Shown one piece after another: positions 14,138-20,346 of a DNA stretch of 20,346 nt; position 1 is the first letter of the stretch; every line of letters starts with the position of its first letter. Under the pieces are notes generated by a model that did not search any database, was not told where the DNA came from, and saw only the letters and a list, made by a program, of their open reading frames with translations. The DNA comes from Hyphomicrobium_A sp943371625 (lineage in GTDB: Bacteria; Pseudomonadota; Alphaproteobacteria; Rhizobiales; Hyphomicrobiaceae), in the NCBI GenBank assembly GCA_943371625.1, contig CALRVN010000012.1:1-20346 (forward strand), in the 5' to 3' direction. The position numbers and the translations under genes were made by a program.

Positions 14138-16444
14138 ATGTACCCGCGTCGGCATGCGCTTTTGGTCGTGTGCGGTTGTGCAGTTTCGCTGACATCAATG
14201 CCGTTGGCAGCGCAGGAACAGCAACCGCCCGCCTCGGCGCCGCCGGCCGGGGCACCAGCCGTAGCGTTGCCACCCGTGACGGTCGAAGCGCAGCAGAAGA
14301 GCGCCGCCAAACCGAAGGCCAAGGCTAAGGCCAAAACCTCATCCGCTCCGGCGATCACACCTTCCAAGCCCGAGCCGGCGCCCGTTGCCGCTGCCGTAAA
14401 TCCGAATTCCACCATGACACCGCCGCCTGCCTATTCCGGCGGTCAAGTGGCGACCGGCGGCCAGGTTGGCCTGCTCGGCAACAAGGGCGTGATGGACACG
14501 CCCTTCAATCAGACCAGCTACACCGACAAGTTGATACAAGATCAGCAATCTCAGACGCTTGCCGACGTTCTCGACAATGATCCATCCGTTCGCAGCAATT
14601 TTCCGAGCTCCGCCGGCGTCGAGGATTTCAATATCCGAGGCTTTCCCATTTCAAACGCAGACATCCTGTTCGGCGGTCTCTACGGGGTCGCGCCGGGTTA
14701 CGGGGGCGCGATCGATACGGGCGCCATCGCCCGCGTGGAAGTACTGAAGGGGCCCAACGCATTTCTCTACGGAATCGGGCCGGGAAGCGGCGTCGGCGGC
14801 GCCATCAACCTCGTGCCAAAGCGCGCAAGTGAAACGCCGATCACACAATTCACGACCAGCTACTCGTCGGATGCGCAGTTCGGCGGTCACGTCGACATCG
14901 GACGGCGCTACGGCGAGCGCGATGGCGATAGTGTTGGCGTCCGCTTCAACGGCGTAGTGCGCGGGGGCGAAACCGCTATCGATCGAACGACACAAGAGAC
15001 CAAGTCGGCAGCGTTAGGGCTCGACTTTCGCGGCACCTTTGTGCGCTTGTCTACCGATCTTGGCTACCAGTCGATGCGCACCGAGGCGATGCGCCGGTTC
15101 ATATACCTCGACGTATGGACAAATCCCGACGTAAAGATTCCCGCAGCTCCCGACAGCAGCTCGAATTGGTCGCAGCCCTGGACGTTCCTGGATAATGAAA
15201 GTGTCTACGGCGTTGTCCGAGGCGAGGTCGACATCGTCGAGGACGTCACTGCGTACGCGGCGGTCGGCGGCACCTATAACGAGAACGAGACGGTCCGGCA
15301 GACCCTCGGTTTGACCGACGACCACGGAACGCTTTCGGGCAGAGCCCTTAACGGCGTGGGCAGTTACAGAAGCGGAACAGCCGAAACTGGACTGCGCGGA
15401 TCGGCGGCGACGGCATTCATTAAGCACGACTTCAACGTCGCCTACACCACCTACTGGCGCACCATCGACGACGCCAGCACAACCGCGTGGCCCGCTAGCG
15501 ACAATAACCTGTATGACCCCGTGTTCTCGCCAAGACCGGATTTCGACGCGCTGCCTGATGCGAGCGACGCCCCCAAGATCTCAGCGCAGAGAAATGCCAG
15601 CGTGGCATTTTCCGATACGCTCTCCGTCCTGGATGAGCGCGTGCAGTTGACCGTCGGCGTTCGCCGCCAGCAGGTCGTTGCCAAGAACTTCGACCTGGGT
15701 ACCGTCACATCCAGCTATGATGAGAGCGCGTGGACGCCGGCATATGGGCTGGTGGTAAAGGCGTTCTCGAATGTGTCGATCTATGCGAACCACATCGAGG
15801 GACTGCAGCAGGGCCTGACGGCCCCCGACAATGCGGCCAACAAGGGACAGGTCTTCCCACCCTTCGTGACCGAGCAGAAAGAGGTCGGCGTGAAAATCGA
15901 CTTCGGCGCGTTGACCACCACCCTCAGTGCGTTTCAGATTGCGCTGCCGAGCGCCTTCATCGGTCCGGGCAATATTTTTTCCGTCAATGGCGAGCAGCGT
16001 AACCGCGGCATCGAGCTGAACGTGTTCGGAGAACCCATCAAGGGTTTCCGCCCCCTGGGCGGCGTCGCGTTCATCGAGTCCGTGCTCACGAAGACGGAAA
16101 ACGCGGCATTCCAAGGCACCAAGGGGCCAGGCGTACCTGAAGTGACGGCCAACATCGGAGCTGAGTGGGACACCCCTTTCGTGCCCGGTCTGACAGTGAC
16201 CGGGCGCATGATCTACACGTCGTCGGCCCCGTACGATCAGGCGAACAGTCTCACCATACCGTCGTGGACGCGCTTTGATGCGGGTGCCCGCTACACCTTC
16301 GTCACGAACGGCATACCGACCACGGTTCGCGCCAATATCACCAACCTGTTCGGCAACGACTATTGGGCCACCGCCGATCAGTGGGGTAGCCTCGGCCTTT
16401 CCGAGCCGCGCACGTTCCAGCTCGCAACAACTTTCGATTTCTGA
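14138..16444 (+). CDS. TonB-dependent siderophore receptor
   Basis: The 768-residue outer-membrane receptor has a signal peptide (PRRHALLVVCGCAVSLTS, cleaved near AAQ). A TonB-box-like VTVEA comes next, within a roughly 90-residue Ala/Pro/Lys-rich linker (KPKAKAKAK). The plug domain contains LADVLDNDPSVR, FNIRGF, RVEVLKGPNAFLYG and GGAINLVPKRA, and a 22-strand-type barrel ends in TFDF with a terminal Phe. The layout matches ferric-siderophore receptors of the FhuE/FpvA type, which import ferri-siderophores using TonB-ExbBD energy. GGAG (14128-14131) lies 6 bases before the ATG at 14138, so that start is chosen over an in-frame TTG at 14120. No ABC transporter, sigma/anti-sigma pair or siderophore synthesis genes are adjacent. 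Iron regulation is expected for the family but not proven here. Confidence 0.9.
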   Translation: MYPRRHALLVVCGCAVSLTSMPLAAQEQQPPASAPPAGAPAVALPPVTVEAQQKSAAKPKAKAKAKTSSAPAITPSKPEPAPVAAAVNPNSTMTPPPAYSGGQVATGGQVGLLGNKGVMDTPFNQTSYTDKLIQDQQSQTLADVLDNDPSVRSNFPSSAGVEDFNIRGFPISNADILFGGLYGVAPGYGGAIDTGAIARVEVLKGPNAFLYGIGPGSGVGGAINLVPKRASETPITQFTTSYSSDAQFGGHVDIGRRYGERDGDSVGVRFNGVVRGGETAIDRTTQETKSAALGLDFRGTFVRLSTDLGYQSMRTEAMRRFIYLDVWTNPDVKIPAAPDSSSNWSQPWTFLDNESVYGVVRGEVDIVEDVTAYAAVGGTYNENETVRQTLGLTDDHGTLSGRALNGVGSYRSGTAETGLRGSAATAFIKHDFNVAYTTYWRTIDDASTTAWPASDNNLYDPVFSPRPDFDALPDASDAPKISAQRNASVAFSDTLSVLDERVQLTVGVRRQQVVAKNFDLGTVTSSYDESAWTPAYGLVVKAFSNVSIYANHIEGLQQGLTAPDNAANKGQVFPPFVTEQKEVGVKIDFGALTTTLSAFQIALPSAFIGPGNIFSVNGEQRNRGIELNVFGEPIKGFRPLGGVAFIESVLTKTENAAFQGTKGPGVPEVTANIGAEWDTPFVPGLTVTGRMIYTSSAPYDQANSLTIPSWTRFDAGARYTFVTNGIPTTVRANITNLFGNDYWATADQWGSLGLSEPRTFQLATTFDF

Positions 16445-16538
16445 CGAGCGTGGAAGGCAGCTCCAGGAGCGCCGCGATCGCCACCATCTGAGGCAGGCGT
16501 CGGCATTGGCGTGAGAGCTATGGTTTGGATTGGCAACT

Positions 16539-16552
16539 ACTGTCACCACAGT
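16539..16552 (+). other. Short hairpin after the receptor gene
   Basis: ACTGT and ACAGT flank CACC about 95 bases after the receptor stop. The 5-bp stem is weak and no T-run follows, so a terminator role is doubtful. The rest of 16445-16692 shows no gene. AT-rich patches near 16603 and 16646 (AAAATTT cores) may hold the promoter of the cyclase gene. Confidence 0.2.
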
Positions 16553-16692
16553 CGTAACTCTAGCGCTGCCCTATCTCGCGCCCGGACGGGTTCCTAGTCG
16601 ATAAAATTTGCTGCAAATCCGCGCGATGCCGATATGCCGGCCGTAAAATTTAGGCGGTACACATCTGAAAACGCCCAAAAGCGGATCGCGCG

Positions 16693-18282
16693 ATGTTCCC
16701 AATCAGATTGTTTCGCCGCTACGAGATCGAGATCGCCTTTGTCTTTGCCACCCTGGTGCTGCTGGCAGCCGGGATCAGCTCCTTTCGTGCACTTGAATCG
16801 GCCAAGAGCAGCGTCGGCTGGGTGCGCCACACCTACCAGGTGATCGGCGCCATCGACGAACTGATGGAATCCCTTGCACTGGTGCATTCGTCCGGCCGCA
16901 GCTTCACGCTCACCGGAGATACCCAATACCGTCGCCTCAACGGCGATGCTATCGCCGATGCCAACTCGGCACTGCTGAAGCTTGTCGGCTTCACCCGCGA
17001 CAACCCCGTCCAGCAAAAGCGACTGCCGCAGATCGATGCCCTCGCGACCCGCATCGTGCAGCGCTCGCAGACGGTTATCAATACGCGATCCAGATTGGGC
17101 CCAGAGCCGGCCATCGATCTCCTGCGCAGCGGTGAGGGCGCCCGCGCGCTGGAGCAATTCCGCCGCTTAGCGACCGACATGAAAGAACGCGAGCTCGCGC
17201 TACTCGATCAGCGCGAGGAGAACACAAGCTCGGCCTTCCTCAGCACGCAATACTGGCTTGCCGGCGCCACGCTCCTGGCACTGATCCTCACCACCTCGGC
17301 CGGCATCGGTACGGTGCGCGACATGCGCCGGCGCAAGCGCGCGGAGGCCGAGTTATTCCTGGAGAAGGAGCGCGCGCAGGTGACGCTCGCCTCCATCGGC
17401 GACGGCGTGATGCGCGCCGATGTGACCGGCAACGTTACGTTCCTCAACCGCGCCGGCACACTGCTGACCGGATGGGCCGAGGACGAGGCCGTCGGCAAGC
17501 CGCTCGGCGACGTTTTCACCGTCATCGACGCGGCGACACGCACGCCGCTCTCGCAACGCATGCAGGCTGCGCTTGCCGATGGGTCCATGCCGCCGCTGCC
17601 GGAGAACGCGCTGCTGGTGCGCCGCGACGGCAAGGAGGTACCGATCGAGGACACGGTAGCTGCGATCCGCGACAGAGAAGGCAACTTCACCGGCGCCGTG
17701 AACGTGTTCCGCGATGTCAGCGAAGCCCGTGAGCAGTCCCAGCGGCTCCGCCACGTGGCGCAGCACGACCCGCTCACCGGCCTGCCCAATCGCGTGCTGC
17801 TGCACGATCGCATCGGCCGTGCCATTGCCAGCGCCGAGCGTCATTCGGGCAAGGTTGCGCTGCTCTATCTCGACCTCAACGGCTTCAAGGCCGTCAACGA
17901 CACGCGCGGTCATGACGTCGGCGACCAGTTGCTCAAGTCGACGACCAATCGCCTGCTGGCCTGCGTGCGCGATTGCGACACTGTCAGCCGTCTCGGGGGC
18001 GATGAATTCGTCATCCTGTTGACGGACGTTCGCAGCAGCGAAGATGCGGCCAACACCGCGACGCGCGTGATGCGCAGCCTTGCCGTGCCGCACCAGATCG
18101 ACGGCGCCGATCTCAAGGTCACGGCCGCCATCGGCATCAGCCTCTATCCCGACGACGCCCAGTCGGTCGCCCAGCTGCTGAGCAACGGCGATGCCGCCAT
18201 GTACGATGCCAAGACGACCGGCCCGGACAAATACACCTTCTACACGTCCGTGATGCTCGATCCCGCGCAGCGTCGCGCCTAG
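16693..18282 (+). CDS. Membrane diguanylate cyclase with CHASE3, PAS and GGDEF domains
   Basis: The 529-residue inner-membrane signalling protein has a first membrane helix (about 13-31) and a CHASE3-like periplasmic helical domain (about 35-185: VRHTYQVIGAIDELMESL, SGRSFTLTGD). A second helix (about 187-207) follows, then a PAS domain (about 225-350: GDGVMRADVTGNVTFLNRAG, LLVRRDGKEVPIED, VFRDVSEAR) and a GGDEF domain (about 358-520). The active motif GGDEF is at 435-439, so cyclic di-GMP synthesis from GTP is expected. The RDCD at 426-429, exactly five residues before it, matches the RxxD inhibitory site. There is no EAL domain. The ATG at 16693 has only a weak GCGGA-like site upstream, but it directly precedes the first helix. 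The stimulus is unknown. Confidence 0.9.
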   Translation: MFPIRLFRRYEIEIAFVFATLVLLAAGISSFRALESAKSSVGWVRHTYQVIGAIDELMESLALVHSSGRSFTLTGDTQYRRLNGDAIADANSALLKLVGFTRDNPVQQKRLPQIDALATRIVQRSQTVINTRSRLGPEPAIDLLRSGEGARALEQFRRLATDMKERELALLDQREENTSSAFLSTQYWLAGATLLALILTTSAGIGTVRDMRRRKRAEAELFLEKERAQVTLASIGDGVMRADVTGNVTFLNRAGTLLTGWAEDEAVGKPLGDVFTVIDAATRTPLSQRMQAALADGSMPPLPENALLVRRDGKEVPIEDTVAAIRDREGNFTGAVNVFRDVSEAREQSQRLRHVAQHDPLTGLPNRVLLHDRIGRAIASAERHSGKVALLYLDLNGFKAVNDTRGHDVGDQLLKSTTNRLLACVRDCDTVSRLGGDEFVILLTDVRSSEDAANTATRVMRSLAVPHQIDGADLKVTAAIGISLYPDDAQSVAQLLSNGDAAMYDAKTTGPDKYTFYTSVMLDPAQRRA

Positions 18283-18316
18283 GCCGCGGACGCGCGAAGG
18301 TGTAGGCTGGGGGTGA

Positions 18317-18331
18317 GGCCGCGCCGCGGCC
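18317..18331 (+). terminator. GC hairpin after the diguanylate cyclase gene
   Basis: GGCCGC and GCGGCC form a perfect 6-bp stem around GCC, 35 bases after the cyclase stop codon. There is no U-run, so terminator function is only suggested by position. Confidence 0.25.
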
Positions 18332-18440
18332 GAGCCACGTCTGGTCTGTCCCGACGAAGGAACAAAATTGATCTCGGGAGGTTGGACGGGGCAGCGCTGA
18401 GGCATTTTGCTCAGCCGCAGCAACATGATGGAGTTGCACC

Positions 18441-18749
18441 ATGGAGACCCGCGACGTCGTCCGAATGGCCAACCAGATTACCGACTTTTTCGCGCCCTAT
18501 CCGAAAGCCGAGGCGCTCGATGGCATCGCAAAGCACATCCATGCGACGTGGGAGCCGCGCCTGCGCGACACTTTGAAGGCGCACCTCGACGCCGGCGGAG
18601 GCGGATTGAAGCCGCTCTGCGTCGAGGCAATGACGGGATACTTCAAAGGCCCGAACACCCCGAACGCTCGGCGTGTTGATCCGACGCGATCGGACGCGCC
18701 CAAAGGCGCAGAGCCGAGTTTTGCAGTCGGCGGTGGCGACGGCGGCTGA
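18441..18749 (+). CDS. fdsD: Formate dehydrogenase delta-subunit-like protein (FdsD family)
   Basis: The 102-residue protein matches the small delta subunit associated with soluble NAD-dependent molybdenum formate dehydrogenases. RMANQITDFFAPYP, DGIAKHIHATWEPRLRDTLKAHL and GGGGLKPLCVEAM line up with the MANxIxxFF, HIxxFWxPRM and GGxGLxPL pattern of that family. The delta subunit is needed for full formate dehydrogenase activity, but its exact role is not settled. GGAG (18430-18433) is 7 bases before the ATG. The C-terminal 35 residues (NARRVDPTRSDAPKG, then Gly-rich) are longer than I expect of the family. No fdsG, fdsB, fdsA or fdsC gene adjoins it, so it is a solitary copy here. Confidence 0.75.
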   Translation: METRDVVRMANQITDFFAPYPKAEALDGIAKHIHATWEPRLRDTLKAHLDAGGGGLKPLCVEAMTGYFKGPNTPNARRVDPTRSDAPKGAEPSFAVGGGDGG

Positions 18750-18785
18750 ACCGCATCCGGCAGTCGGGATTACGTGCCGAGGCTC

Positions 18786-19058
18786 TCATCCCGGCGGGTC
18801 TTCAGTCAGTCCCGCTGCACGAAGTTGATCGGCGGCATTCCAGCCGGGCTCGGGCGCCCTCGCCGTCGACCACCAACGCCCACCACCCGCCAGCCATCGC
18901 TGGCGGAGGCTGCGATTGCGCTCCTCGCGGTCCCATCCGATACAATCGACGCCCGCCTCGAAACTGCAGCACGGGCATAGGTCGTACGTGCAGCCGCCAT
19001 TGGGGTGCAGTTCGGCAAAGTCCGAATAACCGCAGACGGGGCAACCTGTCTTCGACAT
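18786..19058 (-). CDS. Small cysteine-rich CPCC-type protein
   Basis: The 90-residue cytosolic protein carries a zinc-ribbon-like cluster: Cys6 and Cys9 (CPVC), Cys23, then Cys28, Cys30 and Cys31 (CPCC), and Cys39. The pattern CPVCGY, YDLCPCCSFE and G-D matches the cysteine-rich CPCC domain family, whose function is unknown. The C-terminal half is Trp/Arg-rich (RQRWLAGGGRWW). The start at 19058 (MSKTGCPVC) is preferred because it places the domain at the N-terminus and has a GGGGG stretch upstream; the longer frame from 19124 adds an Arg/Ser-rich lead without support. Genes of this family often lie near contact-dependent toxin immunity loci, but nothing of that kind is seen here. Confidence 0.7.
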   Translation of the reverse strand: MSKTGCPVCGYSDFAELHPNGGCTYDLCPCCSFEAGVDCIGWDREERNRSLRQRWLAGGGRWWSTARAPEPGWNAADQLRAAGLTEDPPG

Positions 19059-19083
19059 CACGCCCCCAGTGCTCCGCTCGCAG

Positions 19084-19227
19084 CTAGCCCTTGTTCGGCT
19101 TCCCGCCCTTCGAAGGCTTTGCAAAAGCAGTGGTCACGGACGAAGCTGCCGGTCCTGCGCTCTTTGCAGCGGCAGATTTCTTCGGTTTGCGAATTTCACG
19201 GTTCGATCGGATTTGGCCCTTAGCCAT
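19084..19227 (-). CDS. 47-residue basic conserved small protein
   Basis: The ATG at 19227 is preceded by a very strong ribosome binding site (AGGAGG, about 6 bases upstream on the minus strand). It encodes MAKGQIRSNREIRKPKK, then an Ala/Ser/Lys-rich tail ending KPSKGGKPNKG. The MAKGQxRSNRE(x)KKPKK opening is shared by small, unnamed proteins common in proteobacteria. It is highly basic and has no membrane segment, so nucleic-acid or ribosome association is conceivable but unproven. A much longer frame starting near 19596 reads through this gene, but its upstream part lacks support. Confidence 0.7.
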   Translation of the reverse strand: MAKGQIRSNREIRKPKKSAAAKSAGPAASSVTTAFAKPSKGGKPNKG

Positions 19228-19334
19228 GGTCTGCCTCCTGCAGGATGCGAGTGGGTTCAGCTCCGGCTGTCCTACACCGCTTCCCCCGTCAGATTGAGGC
19301 CGCATGGCACGCCGACGCGGGATAGCCCCGCTCC

Positions 19335-19802
19335 CTAACCGTGAACGGTCATCGAGACGCCCCCGCCCTCGTGCGTGTAGATAGCGCATTCGAATTTGAC
19401 GCCGGCGAGGTGGTACCCGCTCATTTCGTAGGCCGCTTCTCGGGCACGCTTGTCGCATTCCAAAGCGCCCGCACGAACGACCCCCGGCGCAACCCCGGTC
19501 ACGATGCCGCCGAGCAAACCGACCAGCTCGAAGTATCCCGGAGGCGGCGGACTGCCGCGCCAATCGACGTTTACTGACGGCAACTGCGCGCCGCAATTGA
19601 GCGCAATGGCGCTGGCCTGCGGGTGCTTCAACAGCGCTAAGTCGAAATCAGGCGCGCCGGCCATCCGCTTCGTGCCCGTGAGCTTAAGCTCCGGCACCCC
19701 CGACAACAGATGCTCCACGAGAATATCGCAGTCGCTGGCCGCCGCCGGTGAGCCGATCGCCATGAGGACCGCGACCGTGATGATGCAAGATCTGAACTTC
19801 AT
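19335..19802 (-). CDS. Secreted hypothetical protein with four conserved-looking cysteines
   Basis: The 155-residue protein starts with a signal peptide (KFRSCIITVAVLMAIGSPAAA, cleavage near residue 22). The mature part has four cysteines (SDCDIL, LNCGAQ, LECDKR, FECAIY), suggesting two disulfides in the periplasm or outside the cell. It includes a Pro-rich GSPPPPGYFELVG segment followed by a Gly/Val-rich LLGGIVTGVAPGVV. The start at 19802 is chosen for the clean signal peptide; a start at 19862 would add an Arg-rich lead. The family is not recognised. It precedes, in the transcribed sense, the small basic protein gene, with about 107 bases between. Confidence 0.6.
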   Translation of the reverse strand: MKFRSCIITVAVLMAIGSPAAASDCDILVEHLLSGVPELKLTGTKRMAGAPDFDLALLKHPQASAIALNCGAQLPSVNVDWRGSPPPPGYFELVGLLGGIVTGVAPGVVRAGALECDKRAREAAYEMSGYHLAGVKFECAIYTHEGGGVSMTVHG

Positions 19803-19942
19803 CGGAAGCGGTTCATATGTCGAGCGACTTGCCCGAGCACGCTGGGCCATGCGCCGGAGCATGCAGCATAGATGCGCGGGCCGCGAAGAGGCAAGTTAGG
19901 TAGATTGATCGTGGCAATCAGCGCCGGAGCGCGCTTCACCGA

Positions 19943-20346
19943 TCAGGGTGCCGCCGACTTCAGCCCCGCGTCGACCAGGCCGTAGATGCTCTTGGCGGCA
20001 GCCGTGCCGTCGGGCACGCCGGAGATCACCAGCGTGATCAGATCCTCGCCCCGACGGATCAGGATCATGGGGCCGACCGTGGTCGCCTGATCACCCAGAC
20101 CGGCGAGCTTACCCATCGCCGGTCCAAGCTCCCCCTCCATCATGCCCGCGCCCGCCATGCCCGATGCACCGTCTCCCCAGTTCAGCTGCACCTCGGCATA
20201 GGGGGCGCCGAGCTCGCCGCCCGCGGTTTCATACGTGCACTTGGTCTGCCCGCCTCGGTCGTCGGCCACGGCAGCCACCGCGGTGCCGAGGACCTTGCTC
20301 ATCTCGGCAGCGGGTACGAGCCCGCACGCCGTCGGCGCGGCAGACG
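19943..20346 (-). CDS. Hypothetical protein, 5' end cut by the window edge
   Basis: The minus-strand frame stays open to the window end, so the N-terminus is missing. The visible 134 residues read ACGLVPAAEMSKVLG, then TKCTYETAGG, AEVQLNWGD, a Gly/Met-rich middle, and LGDQATTVGPMILIRRGEDLITLVISG. The C-LVP-AE-(x)-LG and later KC-Y pattern is like small secreted or lipoprotein domains of the DUF3558 type; this is a loose resemblance. The Cys near the visible start and the Cys in KCTY could pair. An internal ATG at 20302 exists, but the upstream in-frame ACGLVPAAE belongs to the domain, so it is unlikely to be the true start. Confidence 0.55.
   Translation of the reverse strand, partial: SAAPTACGLVPAAEMSKVLGTAVAAVADDRGGQTKCTYETAGGELGAPYAEVQLNWGDGASGMAGAGMMEGELGPAMGKLAGLGDQATTVGPMILIRRGEDLITLVISGVPDGTAAAKSIYGLVDAGLKSAAP

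Overview
The window looks like chromosomal DNA of a GC-rich alphaproteobacterium, most probably of the order Hyphomicrobiales (Rhizobiales). This is inferred from GC-rich codon use throughout, very long antisense open frames, and gene types familiar from that group: a MgtE transporter, helix-hairpin-helix repeats of the kind appended to alphaproteobacterial NuoE and L21, a delta-subunit-like formate dehydrogenase protein, and Ala/Pro-rich envelope proteins. No rRNA, tRNA, CRISPR array, insertion sequence or prophage was recognised. Most genes are ordinary chromosomal ones, many of them concerned with the cell envelope.

Left block, + strand, 1-8116. It opens with the 3' part of a trimeric autotransporter adhesin, made of 18 complete 16-residue repeats and a YadA-type membrane anchor. 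A possible terminator hairpin follows. Next is a cyclopropane-fatty-acyl-phospholipid synthase (lipid modification). A compact three-gene cluster comes after it: a membrane-anchored BON-OmpA protein, a 32-residue single-pass membrane protein overlapping the end of the OmpA gene, and a membrane-anchored protein with three helix-hairpin-helix-like repeats. The block ends with a bifunctional phosphotransferase-like/P-loop kinase-like protein.

Middle block, - strand, 8137-10354. Two tandem paralogous secreted polysaccharide deacetylases lie here, probably co-transcribed. Their motif spacing matches residue for residue and fixes a TTG start for the second gene.

Right block, + strand, 10626-18749. 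It holds an MgtE magnesium transporter tightly coupled to a GNAT acetyltransferase, a Tat-exported Ntn hydrolase of the penicillin acylase/bile salt hydrolase family, a stretch with decayed coding sequence, a TonB-dependent siderophore receptor, a CHASE3-PAS-GGDEF diguanylate cyclase, and a solitary formate dehydrogenase delta-like subunit.

Right edge, - strand, 18786-20346. Four small proteins are encoded here: a CPCC zinc-ribbon-like protein, a tiny basic protein with a strong ribosome binding site, a secreted four-cysteine hypothetical protein, and a hypothetical protein cut by the window end.

The least explained parts are the overlapping OmpA / mini-membrane / triple-HhH cluster, and the adhesin repeat array with its changing higher-order periodicity.
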